DNA from: Paractinoplanes atraurantiacus | GTDB lineage: Bacteria > Actinomycetota > Actinomycetes > Mycobacteriales > Micromonosporaceae | Reading direction: 5' to 3' | Assembly: GCF_900215205.1 (NCBI RefSeq) | Contig: NZ_OBDY01000017.1 | Span: forward strand, 130,963-194,962 | Length of the DNA: 64,000 nucleotides | Shown: positions 53,717 to 63,960 of the stretch, piece by piece | Position numbering within the stretch: the stretch's first letter is position 1 | How the letters are laid out: each line of letters begins with the position of its first letter | Notes under the pieces: generated by a model | Databases searched by the model: none | What the model saw: the letters and a program-made list of their open reading frames with translations, nothing else | What the model was told of the DNA's origin: nothing | Made by a program: the position numbers and the translations under genes

Positions 53717-54969
53717 GACGGCGCCATCCGGTTCGCGCCCAGGGCGAACAGCAGGCAGGCTCCGTAGCCGATCAGCGATCCGTACGCGGCGCCGGCGATG
53801 CCGAACGGCGGAATCAGCAGCAGGTAGCCCACGAAGCTCACCCCGAAGCCGGCGATCTCCGCGGCCGAGACCAGCCCGCCCCGCCCCTTCGCGATGAGCA
53901 GCCCCAGGCTCACCCGCGACACCGCGTAGAGCGCCGCCGCCGCGACCAGCGGAACCACGATCCCCCGGGCCGGCGCGTAGGCCTCACCGAACACCGGCAC
54001 GATCAGCAGGAGCAGTCCCACCGCCGCGATCGGCGCCACCACCACGCAGTAGAGGCTCGCCGCCAGCACCAGCGGCCGGCTCCGCAACGTCCCCTCCTGG
54101 TGGGCCACCCGCCATCGCCCGAGCCGCGCGTCGGCGTAGGCCCGCACCGGCCAGGCCAGCAGCTCGGTCATCGTCGAGACGCTGGCGTAGAGCCCCAGCG
54201 CCGACGTGGACGCGATCACGGGCAGGGCCAGGCGATCGACCCGCAGCATGGCCATGTTCGACAGAGAAGCCGGGAAGAGCGCGATGCCCTCCCGCCGCAC
54301 CAGCCGGTTGTGGTCCTGCTGCGGCCCGGCCGTGCCGCGAAGCCAGAGAACCAGATAGGCGCCGGTGGGCACGATCCCGGCCACGAGATAGGCCAGGATC
54401 CACACCTCGGGCCGCGCCGTCCCGGCGACGGAGAGCGCCACGAGCAGCGAAAGCAGCAGCACGGCCTCGACGACCCGCAGCACGAGAAAGTCGGTCACCC
54501 GCCCGGCCGCGATCGCGATCGACCGGATGGCCAGACCACAGGTCTCCACGAGAGCGTAGGCCGCGATCAGCGCGACGACCGCCGCGCTCGGATAGGGCGC
54601 CATGACAGCGAAGCCGATCGCCGCCGCCAGCCCGATGCCACCGGGAACGGCCAGCAGCCGCGCGTAGGCCCGCACTCCGGCCGCGGGCGTGGTGTCGTGA
54701 TAGGCCGCGACGAAGCTCCGCTCGGTCCCGAGAAGCAGAACCTGCGTGGACAGATAGACCACTTGAAGCAGCAGCGCCACTTCACCGCGATGCGACGGCG
54801 TCAGCGCCCGAACCATGAGCACGTTGGCCACCATGGCCACGCCACCCACGAGAAGCTGAGAGGCGAAGAGCTTGATGTACGGCTCGCGCAACTGCCCCCA
54901 GACCCAGCGCGCACGCCCGCGAGCAGCAGTCCCCACCGCCACCGAAGGCCGCTCCGCCACCTCACTCAT
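53713..54969 (-). CDS. oligosaccharide flippase (Wzx/MATE-type)
   Basis: This is a 418-residue polytopic protein with about twelve membrane helices starting at YIKLFASQLLVGGVAMVANVLMVRAL, typical of the polysaccharide transport (PST) family that flips lipid-linked repeat units. ATG 54969 overlaps the end of the Wzz gene by eight bases (ATGAGTGA). A longer frame upstream is antisense low-complexity and is rejected. Confidence 0.87.
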   Translation of the reverse strand: MSEVAERPSVAVGTAARGRARWVWGQLREPYIKLFASQLLVGGVAMVANVLMVRALTPSHRGEVALLLQVVYLSTQVLLLGTERSFVAAYHDTTPAAGVRAYARLLAVPGGIGLAAAIGFAVMAPYPSAAVVALIAAYALVETCGLAIRSIAIAAGRVTDFLVLRVVEAVLLLSLLVALSVAGTARPEVWILAYLVAGIVPTGAYLVLWLRGTAGPQQDHNRLVRREGIALFPASLSNMAMLRVDRLALPVIASTSALGLYASVSTMTELLAWPVRAYADARLGRWRVAHQEGTLRSRPLVLAASLYCVVVAPIAAVGLLLLIVPVFGEAYAPARGIVVPLVAAAALYAVSRVSLGLLIAKGRGGLVSAAEIAGFGVSFVGYLLLIPPFGIAGAAYGSLIGYGACLLFALGANRMAPS

Positions 54970-57193
54970 CCCGGCGCCCCGCCTCACCCAAACCCAGATC
55001 GCCCGCGCTGCCCGCGCCACCCGCGCTGCCCGCGCCACCCGCGCTGCCCGCGCCACCCGCGCCACCCGCGCTGCCCGCGCTGCCCGCGCCACCCGCGCTG
55101 CCCCCACCGTCCTTGGCGCCCGCGCCGCCCTCTGCGACCGCGCTGTCGCCGCTGTCGCGGCCGTCGCCGTCCGCGCTGTCGCCGCTGTCGCGGCCGTCGC
55201 CGTCCGCGCTGTCGCGGCCGTCGCCGTCCGCGCTGTCGCCGCTGTCGCGGCCGTCGCCGTCCGCGCTGTCGCGGCCGTCGCCGTCCGCGCTGTCGCCGCC
55301 GTCGCCGTCCGCGCTGTCGCCGGTGTCGCCGTCCGCGCTGTCGCCGGTGTCGCCGTTCTCGCCGCCGCGAGCGCCGTTGCCGTTGCCCTCGTGGGCGTCG
55401 GACTCCGGCTGATCGTCGCTGCCACCCGCGCGCGAGTCGCTCATGTCGGATTTGTCGGGCGAGGGGAACTCCTCCGGCTGTCGCACGTGGGCGGTGCCGC
55501 GCGCGATCGGTGGGTTTTCGCTTTCCGGGGCGGCGCCGGAGGCGGGGACCGCATCGGCATCGGAGGCGACGCTCGAAGCGGATACATGAGCGGTCGCTCG
55601 GACGACCGTCGGAACGAACGGTGGAATGCCGGCGGGGATGGCGGGCGAGGTGGAGACCGGCTCCACGTCGGCCGGCGGAGGATCGGCCGGCAGAAAATGG
55701 ATCGGTGAAGGATCGGCCGGCAGAGAATCCGCCGACGAAGGGTCGGCAGGCAGCAAATCGGCCGGCGGTGGATCGGCCTGAGGGTCGGCCGAGTGGGAGG
55801 TGTCGGTCACGCGGGCTCGGCCCTGCACCGTCGCCGGGTAGGCCGGGACCAAGCCCACCGACGTCTCCTCCTCGTCGGACGGGCCGCCCACCAGCGTCTG
55901 GATCAGGCTGGGGCTGTCCGCCGGCACCTGCGGCGGCCGGTGCCGGATCGCGCCCGTGGGCAGGCGGCGGGGGAGCGCGTTGAGGACCGCGCCGACCAAC
56001 CGGGCCCCCACGCGCTCCAGCAGGTCGGCCGAGCGCTGAACCTCCGTCGTCCGCGTGCGATTGGCCCTCACCACCAGCAATACCCCGTCGGTCACCTTGC
56101 TCAGCACCGCGGCGTCGGCCGTGCCGTTCAACGGTGGGGCGTCCACCAGCACCACGTCGAAGCGGCGGCTCAGGTCCTCCATCGTCGCCCCCAGCCTCGG
56201 CGACGCCAGCGCCTCACCCGGGTCGGGCGCGGGCATGCCCGGCGGCAGCACCGTCAGCCGGCCGTCCAACGGGTTGTGCAGCACCTCCGGCACCGTCGCC
56301 GTGCCCGCCAGCACCTCGGCCAGCCCCGGTCCCGGCTCCAGCGACAGATAGCGGCCCACCCCGGGCGATCGCAGGTTCGCGTCGACCAGCAGCACCCGCG
56401 CGCCCGTCTCGGCCATCGCTATCGCCAGGCCGCACGCCACCGCCGTGGTCCCCTCCTTGCGGTTGGCCCCGGTCAGCAACAGCGACGTGCCCCCGTCCAG
56501 CGCCGGCAGCAGGCTGCGCAGCTTGCGGAACGCCTCGGCCAGCTCCTCGTCGGGCTTGGCGTTGCGGCCGTTGCGGCTGCCGATGGCTATCACGCCCACT
56601 GTCCCGATGCCGAGGCGGCGCAGATCGTCCTCTTCGCTCACCTTCTTCCGGGTCGCCTCGCGGACCGCCACGACGATTGCGCCGATCAGGAGGCCGAGTA
56701 CCGCCGAGAAGCCCACGTTGCGTACGAGGCCATCCGGCTCTTTTGTCGTCACCGCGTCCTGGGCGATGGACACCGCCGGCGCCGGCCCCAGTCTTTTCAC
56801 CAGCGCCACCAGCTCCGCCGTGGCCGTGCGCACGATGGCCCGGCTTCTCTCGGCCGACGGATCGGTGGCCGTCACCACCAGCAGCTCCGTGCCCTCCTCG
56901 ACCTGGGCTGTCAGATTCTCGGTGACCCCTTTGACCGTCAGCCCAGGGCCAACCTTGTCCACTACGCCCTGCGCCACCCGCGGCCCGGTCAGCAGCGCTA
57001 TGTAGGAGTTGAGCCGGCTCGCCCCGGTGTCGGCGTCGTCCGCCCCGGTGGTCACGAACAACACCATCGACGACCGGTACGCGGGCGGCCGGCTCAACGT
57101 CAACGTGGCGGCCAGCCCGGCCGCCAGCAGCACCGGCACGACGATCCAGACCCAGCCGCGCCGGCAGGCTCGCGCGTATTCGCGGAGTTCCAC
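54962..57193 (-). CDS. Wzz/BY-kinase-like chain-length regulator with long low-complexity tail
   Basis: This is a 743-residue protein. The Wzz part has helix 1 (WVWIVVPVLLAAGLAATLTL), an extracytoplasmic domain and helix 2 (VGFSAVLGLLIGAIVVAV). A BY-kinase ATPase domain follows, with Walker A' VLLVDANLRSPG and Walker B FDVVLVDAPPL, but the P-loop is TGANRKEGTT (near residues 241-250), lacking the usual GK[ST]. From about residue 480 the tail is Pro/Asp/Ala-rich, then D/G/S-rich, then G/S/A-rich repeats, in place of the Tyr cluster of true kinases. GTG 57193 lies one base after the GT4 stop. It probably sets chain length; kinase activity is doubtful. Confidence 0.88.
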   Translation of the reverse strand: MELREYARACRRGWVWIVVPVLLAAGLAATLTLSRPPAYRSSMVLFVTTGADDADTGASRLNSYIALLTGPRVAQGVVDKVGPGLTVKGVTENLTAQVEEGTELLVVTATDPSAERSRAIVRTATAELVALVKRLGPAPAVSIAQDAVTTKEPDGLVRNVGFSAVLGLLIGAIVVAVREATRKKVSEEDDLRRLGIGTVGVIAIGSRNGRNAKPDEELAEAFRKLRSLLPALDGGTSLLLTGANRKEGTTAVACGLAIAMAETGARVLLVDANLRSPGVGRYLSLEPGPGLAEVLAGTATVPEVLHNPLDGRLTVLPPGMPAPDPGEALASPRLGATMEDLSRRFDVVLVDAPPLNGTADAAVLSKVTDGVLLVVRANRTRTTEVQRSADLLERVGARLVGAVLNALPRRLPTGAIRHRPPQVPADSPSLIQTLVGGPSDEEETSVGLVPAYPATVQGRARVTDTSHSADPQADPPPADLLPADPSSADSLPADPSPIHFLPADPPPADVEPVSTSPAIPAGIPPFVPTVVRATAHVSASSVASDADAVPASGAAPESENPPIARGTAHVRQPEEFPSPDKSDMSDSRAGGSDDQPESDAHEGNGNGARGGENGDTGDSADGDTGDSADGDGGDSADGDGRDSADGDGRDSGDSADGDGRDSADGDGRDSGDSADGDGRDSGDSAVAEGGAGAKDGGGSAGGAGSAGSAGGAGGAGSAGGAGSAGGAGSAGDLGLGEAGRRDE
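54998..55350. repeat. low-complexity coding repeats in the Wzz/kinase tail
   Basis: Two repeat tracts encode the C-terminal tail: G/S/A units (GGAGSA) in about 54998-55110, and D/G/S units in about 55140-55350, where a 33-base unit encoding RDSGDSADGDG recurs with partial copies. Near-identical DNA copies point to slippage-driven length change. Confidence 0.8.
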
Positions 57194-57194
57194 G

Positions 57195-58394
57195 CTAGGC
57201 CGCCGCTCGGTCGAGCACGGCCTCGAACTGCGCGAAGAGTTTCTCGCGGGAGAACTTTTCGACCGCCAGGGTGTACGCCGCCTCGCGCGCCCGGGAAAGC
57301 CATGCCTCATCCCGGCAGTGCGCGTCGAGCGCCGCCGCGGCCGAGGCCGTGTCGACCGGGTCCAGCACGAGCCCGGCGCCGGTGGAGCGCAGCAGATCGG
57401 CCTGCCACCCGCCGTAGTTGATGGCGATGGGCCGCCCGGCGGCCAGGGCGTCGAAGAACTTGTTGGCCGAGTTGTCCCACAGGGCGGGGATCGGCCGTAC
57501 GACGCTGGTGGAAAGCGTGGCCGCGCCCAGGATGACCGGCAGTTCGGACTTCGGGACCTTCTCCCACATGTGCACCGTGCGGTCGAGCAGCCCGTGCGTG
57601 CGCGCCAGCGCCTTCGTCGACTCCCATTCCCGGCCGTGCCCGACGATCAGCACCTGGATCGAGGGATCCATCCGCCGCGCCGCCTCGACCAGATACGACA
57701 CGCCGTTCACCGCGCCCAGCGCTCCTGTGTAGACGATCAGCGGCCGGTCACCGAGCCACCGGTGCTCGGCGCGGAACTTCTTCACGTCCAGCTCGTCGAC
57801 CTCGAACAGGGAGAGGTCGGCCGCGTTCGGAATCACCGTCGTCGGCGTGGACGGGCGGCGGGCTTTGATCCCGGCCGCCATCCCCGGTGACAGCGCCACC
57901 ACCTCCTTCGCGTTGCGGTACGCGAAATTGGCCAGCGCCCCCGCGAGCCGCCGTGTCACCGGATTGCGCAGTGCGCCCATCTCGATCGGCACCTCGGGCC
58001 AGAGGTCGCGCACCTCGAAGACGAACGGCACCCGGCGCACCTTGGCGGCAAGCACGCCGGGTACCGCGACCGTGAGCGGCGTGCTGGTCGCGAAGACCAG
58101 GTCCGCTTTGAGGGCGGCCGCTTTCGCCGCCGCCAGCACCATGAATTCCGCGAAGGCCCACAACCTGCGGCCGTACGACATCTCGTTGTTGTAGGGAACG
58201 GCGAACCAATGCACCTGGACGCCGTCATCCTCCGTACGCCGCCAATTCAAAGACTTCGAGACGCCGGTGATGTCGGTCGTGATGACGTGGACCTCGTGAC
58301 CACGGGCGACGAGGCGCCGGGCCTGCTCGTAGGAGCGGATGCCGCCGGCCATCCGCGGATTGCAGTAGTACTGGTGGATGTAGACGATGCGCAC
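57195..58394 (-). CDS. glycosyltransferase family 4, WbuB-like
   Basis: This is a 399-residue GT-B enzyme. It has MRIVYIHQYYCNPRMAGGIRSYEQARRLVARGHEVHVIT at the start, FEVRDLWPEVPIEMGAL, the C-domain IVYTGALGAVNGVSYLVEAARRM, and NKFFDALAAGRPIAINYGG. This matches WbuB-like enzymes that transfer N-acetyl amino sugars to lipid-linked intermediates. It lies six bases after the aminotransferase stop. Confidence 0.92.
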   Translation of the reverse strand: MRIVYIHQYYCNPRMAGGIRSYEQARRLVARGHEVHVITTDITGVSKSLNWRRTEDDGVQVHWFAVPYNNEMSYGRRLWAFAEFMVLAAAKAAALKADLVFATSTPLTVAVPGVLAAKVRRVPFVFEVRDLWPEVPIEMGALRNPVTRRLAGALANFAYRNAKEVVALSPGMAAGIKARRPSTPTTVIPNAADLSLFEVDELDVKKFRAEHRWLGDRPLIVYTGALGAVNGVSYLVEAARRMDPSIQVLIVGHGREWESTKALARTHGLLDRTVHMWEKVPKSELPVILGAATLSTSVVRPIPALWDNSANKFFDALAAGRPIAINYGGWQADLLRSTGAGLVLDPVDTASAAAALDAHCRDEAWLSRAREAAYTLAVEKFSREKLFAQFEAVLDRAAA

Positions 58395-58400
58395 CCGCGC

Positions 58401-59535
<1,135 letters not shown>

Positions 59536-59543
<8 letters not shown>

Positions 59544-60306
59544 GGACCCGGGTCCTGACGGCCCACAGTGGCCACGCCGGGTGCAGGCCCTGGCGGTGGA
59601 TGCCCATCACCGGGCCGCCCGGGTGCATGGCCGGGCGCAGCGTGGTGGCGAAGCTGCGATAGCCGGCCTCGCGCGCCGCGGTCACCTCACGCTGGCCGAA
59701 ATCAACGGCCGGATTGCCGTACGGGGCGGCGAAGTCCTTCACCTCCACGGCCAGTTCGTCCTCGATCTCGCGTTTGGAGGCGGTGAGCTCCCGTACGACC
59801 TCGGACCCGGTCTGGTCGGCGAGCCGGTGGTGGGTGATGGTGTGCGAGCCGAAGGCGAAGCCGGCGGCCGCGATGTCGCGGCAGTCGGACCAGGTGAGGT
59901 TGCCGGGCCGCCCGACCAGGCCGGTGGTGAGGAAGAAGGTGGCCGGCACCCGTTTCTCGGCGAGGATCGGCGTCACGACGTCGCGCCAGCTCAGGTGGCC
60001 GTCGTCGAAGGAGAGGCAGAAGACCGGCCCGTCCAGCGGTCTGCGGCCGGCGAGGATCTCGAGCGCGTCGTCCCAGCTGACCATCACCCCGCAGCGCCGG
60101 AAGGCGCGCAGATGGCGGCGCAGGTCGACGGCGAACTCGGCCGGAACGTCGTGGTAGAAGGGAAAATAGAGCCCGGCCGTCCTCGGCATCCGTTTGAGGA
60201 GCCCGGCCGGCGCGAGGATCCGGCCCTGCAGCCGCGGCCGCGCCCGCAGCCGGCTGCGCAGTTCCAGCTCGTTCAGGCGCCGTCGGATGGTGGTCGGCGT
60301 CTGCAT
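59536..60306 (-). CDS. polysaccharide deacetylase (NodB/CE4 family)
   Basis: This 256-residue CE4 enzyme shows the motifs in order: LSFDDGHLSWRD (catalytic base and metal Asp), FGSHTITHHRL (metal His pair), DFAAPYGNP and a late GIHRQGLHP. It would remove N-acetyl groups from a glycan or an intermediate. No signal peptide is visible at the chosen ATG 60306, which follows GGGAGGG; it may act on the cytoplasmic side. It is the first gene of the ten-gene operon and overlaps the aminotransferase start by eight bases. Confidence 0.88.
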
Positions 60307-60359
60307 CGGACCCTCCCGTAAATGATCGCTGACCGGGAATGTCTCGACCTTCCCAAATG

Positions 60360-60389
60360 GCTCTCCCGGGGCGTCAGTAGCAATTGTCA
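60360..60389 (-). promoter_or_regulatory. shared exopolysaccharide upstream element, copy 2
   Basis: On the minus strand TGACAATTGCTACTG and the next 15 bases match 41806-41835 at 24 of 30 positions. The element starts 83 bases before the deacetylase ATG, nearly the same distance as in copy 1, and points at the ten-gene operon. Confidence 0.6.
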
Positions 60390-60453
60390 TCAAGAACGTG
60401 AGAATCATTCACTCGCTTGATTTGTCCCTGAACCCGCGCGCATGGTGATTTCC

Positions 60454-61464
60454 ATGCTGCGATTGCGACGGGTCGAGCCGGCGGCCGCACTCTGGGCCGA
60501 CCGGGCCACCTACGACGACCGCCTGATCTTCCACACCCGGCCCTGGCTGCGCTTCGTCGCCGAGGCACAGGGCGCGACCCCGGTGCTGGCCGTCGTCGAG
60601 GACGGCGGTGAGACGGTCGGCCACTTCACCGGCCTGGTCAGCAAGCGTTTCGGCCTGCGCCTTCTCGGCAGCCCGATGGCCGGCTGGACCACGTCGTACG
60701 TCGGCTTCCTGCTCCGGCCCGACGTCTCGCGGCGGCAAGCGCTGGAGGCGCTGATGCCGTTCGCCTTCGACGACCTCGGCTGCGCCCACCTGGAGATCCG
60801 CGACCGCCGTCTGACCCTCGGCGACCTGCCCGGCCTGGGCCTGCAATGGGACACGGCCCCCACGGCGGTGATCTCTTTGACCCCGCCCGAGAACGATCTT
60901 TTCGCCGCGATGGCGAGCGCCTGCCGCCGCAATATCCGCAAGGCCACCAAATCCGGCGTCGTCATCGAGGAGGTCCCCCCGGACGATCCGTCATTCGCCG
61001 CCGAATTCTACGACCAGCTCCGCGACGTATTCGCCAAGCAGAATCTGGTACCCACATATCCCATTGACCGCGTCCGATCGCTGATGTCGTGCGTGGGCCC
61101 GTCGGGAAACCTGCTCCTGCTGCGGGCCCGCGACGCCGCCGGCCGCTGCATAGCCACCGCGATCCTCCCGTGGCACCACCGCACCATGTACTTCTGGGGC
61201 GGCGCCAGCTACCGGGCCGACCAGTTGTCCCGCCCCAACGAGGCCCTCATCTGGCACGCGCTCCGCTGGGCCCGCACACGGGGCCTGACCGAGTTCGACT
61301 TCGTAGGAGGCAATGCCTACAAGGCGAAGTACGGCACGGTCGAGGTTCCCGTCCCTTGGGCCCGCCGCTCCCGTTCCCCCTTGCTGGCCGGCCTCCGCGA
61401 CGCGGCAAAGCAGGGCTTCGCCTTGAAACAAAGGGCAACGGCCCGCCTGACCCGCGCCCGATAG
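60454..61464 (+). CDS. FemAB-like/GNAT acyltransferase, copy 3
   Basis: This is a 336-residue double-GNAT protein, more distant from the other two. It has FHTRPWLRFVAEAQGATPVL, SPMAGWTTSYVGFLL, MASACRRNIRKATKSGV (the family's Arg/Lys-rich centre) and FWGGASYRADQLSRPNEALIWHALRWA, with LTEFDFVGGNAYKAKYGT at the end. It is divergent from the ten-gene operon. ATG 60454 and ATG 60442 are both possible. It probably modifies the same glycan, with unknown donor. Confidence 0.8.
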   Translation: MLRLRRVEPAAALWADRATYDDRLIFHTRPWLRFVAEAQGATPVLAVVEDGGETVGHFTGLVSKRFGLRLLGSPMAGWTTSYVGFLLRPDVSRRQALEALMPFAFDDLGCAHLEIRDRRLTLGDLPGLGLQWDTAPTAVISLTPPENDLFAAMASACRRNIRKATKSGVVIEEVPPDDPSFAAEFYDQLRDVFAKQNLVPTYPIDRVRSLMSCVGPSGNLLLLRARDAAGRCIATAILPWHHRTMYFWGGASYRADQLSRPNEALIWHALRWARTRGLTEFDFVGGNAYKAKYGTVEVPVPWARRSRSPLLAGLRDAAKQGFALKQRATARLTRAR

Positions 61465-61959
61465 CTAACCTCCGCGGGTGAGGACGAGCGACCACTGCTG
61501 CTCGCCACTCGGCCGCACCGTGACCGACAGGGGCCCTCCGGCCACCGCTTCATCCCGGTTCCGGATCGGCGTGCCACCGCAGGGAATCGTCATCGAGGCC
61601 CCGGCCACCACGGCATGGAGCGAGCCATCGCCGTCACAAGTGAACAAAGCCTCGAGCGCACCGGTGTCCCCGGGCGCCCCTACGAGCGAGTGCCAGGGGC
61701 CGCTGCGTTCCTTCAGTTCTTCGATCACGTGCCTGACATTCGTGGCCGTGGGCGTCGAGTCGACATCCGATCCCGGCGCCTCCGGATCGACGACCCAGGC
61801 GTCACCGTGAAGTTCGGTGTCTGGCACCGGTCCCGCGCTGGCCGCCGCGTCCCCCGCCTCGCCCTTCACGGCCTCATCCGAGGTGCAGCCCGACAAACTC
61901 CCCAGGGCAATCGCCAGCCCGGCCAACCCGCCCGCGATTCGCGCGCCGCTGCTTCGCAT
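61465..61959 (-). CDS. hypothetical lipoprotein
   Basis: This is a 164-residue secreted lipoprotein: signal with lipobox SLSGC (Cys near residue 25), then a Glu/Asp/Ala linker and a small beta domain with two Cys (FTCDGDGSLHAVVAGASMTIPCGGTP) that may form a disulfide. Family unknown. ATG 61959 follows AAGGGG. It ends back to back with the acyltransferase gene with no gap. Confidence 0.72.
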   Translation of the reverse strand: MRSSGARIAGGLAGLAIALGSLSGCTSDEAVKGEAGDAAASAGPVPDTELHGDAWVVDPEAPGSDVDSTPTATNVRHVIEELKERSGPWHSLVGAPGDTGALEALFTCDGDGSLHAVVAGASMTIPCGGTPIRNRDEAVAGGPLSVTVRPSGEQQWSLVLTRGG

Positions 61960-62606
61960 GGCGTACCCCTTCGGCAGCCCGACCCGATTCTTCAGCACAT
62001 CGCGGTCGTGTTTCTTCCCGCCACCTGCCCGAGCCGGTCCACGTCCTCGCCCCGAAGCGCGCACATCCGCGTTCCGCGACGGGACATGCCGGCGAGCGGG
62101 CTCGGCATCCGGTGGCGCTCGGCTTCAGCGGAAAGGGCTGAAGGGGATCCGGACCCCGGCGACGCTGTTCTCCCGTCCGGGCGCTGGTCGGCGACGCCCT
62201 CGAACCGGGAAGGTGAGAGATTCCGCAGACTCTGAAAGAACTTGCGGCAGTCGTGCCGGCGCGATGCCAAAGGGGGGCGCCCGGTCGAGATCGGGCGGGT
62301 TGTACCAGCGGGCGAATATCAGGTCGTTCGGGGCGGCGGCGTATCGCCGGCGTAGGTCGCGTGCGGCCCCCGGTGCCGCCCACCGTGCCGGCTGGCCGAC
62401 TCATGCGGTGGCCGAATCACACGGTGTCGGCGTACGGCTTGTCGTGCAGAGCCGCGTACGCAACCCAGTACACAGCGGCCATCCACATCCGCAAGCTCAC
62501 CGCCGGGCGCGACCCCGGAGCAGGCGTCGCCAGGCAGGCGTCACCGGCTACATAGGGTGATGCCCGTCGCCCTGTTGGCGGTGTCCTGATCTGGCACCCC
62601 TCTGTG
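61960..62606. other. 647-bp stretch without a convincing gene
   Basis: No full gene is supported. On the minus strand, 62428-62550 reads as the C-terminal end of a protein (MWMAAVYWVAYAALHD then a stop), and 62170-62350 contains LIFARWYNPPDLDRAPP in another frame; neither has a start or recognised family. These may be gene fragments left beside the IS110 element. Confidence 0.4.
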
Positions 62607-63770
62607 TCAAGAGGCGGCTGTGAGGTCTGCTTTATGGTGGGTTTCGGCGGGTCCGGGAAGTGACTTCTCCGAAGTGTCGATCATGGGGTTGAGGTCGGCC
62701 GCGCTGGATCGCAGAGTCGTCCCCACGTGTCCTCCCGGGCCCGTCTCCAGCCGCCTGGCATCGGCGACCATCCGCTTGTAAACGATGTCGGACAGACGGC
62801 GTTTCAACGCTCGCATCGCTTCCATCGGGGTCTTGCCGTCGGCGAGTTTGCGCCGGTAGTAGCGGCGACCTTCGGTGTCACGGCGGAGTTGGACGACGGC
62901 CATGATGTGCAGGGCGCGGTTGATGCGCCGGTTGCCGGCTCGAGAGAGCCGGTGCCGGTTCTGGTCGCCGGAGGACGCGTCCAGTGGTGCGGTGCCATTC
63001 CAGGAGGCGAAGTGGCCGCGGCTGGCGAACCGGGCGATGTCACCGATGTCGCCAATTAGGCGGGCGGCGCCGGACGGGCCGATCCCAGTGAGTTCTTGCA
63101 GGGTGCTGCCGGTGGAGGCGACCAGATCGGTCAGCTCGGCGTTGGCAACCTTGATCTTCTTGTCGATGGTGACGAGCTCGTGGATCAGCTCGGATGCCAG
63201 CCAGCGGCGGGTCTTGCCGACAAGATCCCGCGGGCGGACGGTGTTGAGCAGGACGCGCGCCTGCTGGGCGGACAGGAACTTCTTCGCCCCGCCCGGGATG
63301 AGCTCGACCAGCAGGTGATGCAGCCGGGACACGACCTCGGTGCGGGTCCGGCCGAGCTGGTCACGGCGGTCGACCAGCAGCCGCAACGCCACCGTGGTGT
63401 CATCGGCTTGGACCTGGCGCAGGCCGCATGTGCGCAGCGCGGCCACGGCGACGCTGTGCGCGTCGACCGGGTCGGTCTTACGACCTTGACCGGTGGCGAA
63501 CACCCGCGCTCGCGCCGACAGCTTCGTCGGCACGTCGACAACCGTCTCGCCGTCCGCGACCAGGCGCTGGGCAACGTGCCGGCCGATGCCGTTGCAACCC
63601 TCCACCGCCCAGATCCGTTCGCCATGTTTGCGGCCGGCGGCGAGCATCGCCTTGTAGCCGTCGTGATCGGTGCCGAACCGGCCCTGGCCGAGCACTCGTT
63701 CGTGCTGGTCGATGACCTCGATGGTGGCTGATCGTTTGTGCGGGTCCACTCCGATGACGACATTGGGCAT
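62607..63770 (-). CDS. IS110-family transposase
   Basis: This 387-residue DEDD transposase has a RuvC-like N-terminal domain with IGVDPHKRSATIEVID (first Asp), WAVEGCNGIGRH (Glu) and GRKTDPVDAHSVAVAAL (final Asp pair), and a C-terminal Tnp20 domain with LQELTGIGPSGAARLIGDIGD and the catalytic-Ser region FASWNGTAPLDASSGDQNRHRLSRAGNRRINRALH. Such recombinases insert without inverted repeats, guided by an RNA from the element's non-coding end. All key residues are present, so it is probably functional. Confidence 0.94.
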   Translation of the reverse strand: MPNVVIGVDPHKRSATIEVIDQHERVLGQGRFGTDHDGYKAMLAAGRKHGERIWAVEGCNGIGRHVAQRLVADGETVVDVPTKLSARARVFATGQGRKTDPVDAHSVAVAALRTCGLRQVQADDTTVALRLLVDRRDQLGRTRTEVVSRLHHLLVELIPGGAKKFLSAQQARVLLNTVRPRDLVGKTRRWLASELIHELVTIDKKIKVANAELTDLVASTGSTLQELTGIGPSGAARLIGDIGDIARFASRGHFASWNGTAPLDASSGDQNRHRLSRAGNRRINRALHIMAVVQLRRDTEGRRYYRRKLADGKTPMEAMRALKRRLSDIVYKRMVADARRLETGPGGHVGTTLRSSAADLNPMIDTSEKSLPGPAETHHKADLTAAS

Positions 63771-63960
63771 CTGTCTCGTCCCTCCCTGCTCCGACCTGGT
63801 GCCGGCGGGAGGGCAGCGCTACTTTGAGCTGGGCATACCCCTCTGGAGCCACTCCGCGCCGCGGTGACCGGCAGGGCACATGCCAAATCTGAGCCACACC
63901 CAACCTGCGGGTGGACAGCCGAAATGAGAGTGACTCTGCCGGTCACCTCGACCATGCCTG
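63771..63960 (-). ncRNA. candidate IS110 bridge RNA / non-coding end
   Basis: The region upstream of the transposase has no gene. It contains a perfect 12-base inverted repeat, GGTGACCGGCAG (63863-63874) and CTGCCGGTCACC (63936-63947), around a 61-base loop. ACCCCTCTG at 63837-63845 recurs at 62596-62604, just past the transposase stop near the opposite end of the element, as expected of a donor-binding guide. That it is a bridge RNA is inferred from the known biology of IS110 elements; the exact ends are unknown. Confidence 0.45.
63863..63947. repeat. 12-bp inverted repeat in the IS110 non-coding end
   Basis: GGTGACCGGCAG and CTGCCGGTCACC are exact complements 61 bases apart. They could close the outer stem of a structured RNA or mark recombinase binding. 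Confidence 0.7.

Noticed and set aside
54970..55425. N-terminal extension of the flippase
   Set aside because: It is a repetitive Thr/Ala sequence read from the shifted frame of the Wzz/kinase tail repeats.
54872..55983. Plus-strand Ala/Arg-rich frames opposite the Wzz/kinase tail
   Set aside because: They are antisense shadows of the D/G/S and G/S/A coding repeats, with no recognisable protein features.
63185..63955. Second minus-strand frame across the IS110 transposase
   Set aside because: It overlaps the transposase in another frame, is Arg/Ser/Pro-rich, and lacks any motif.
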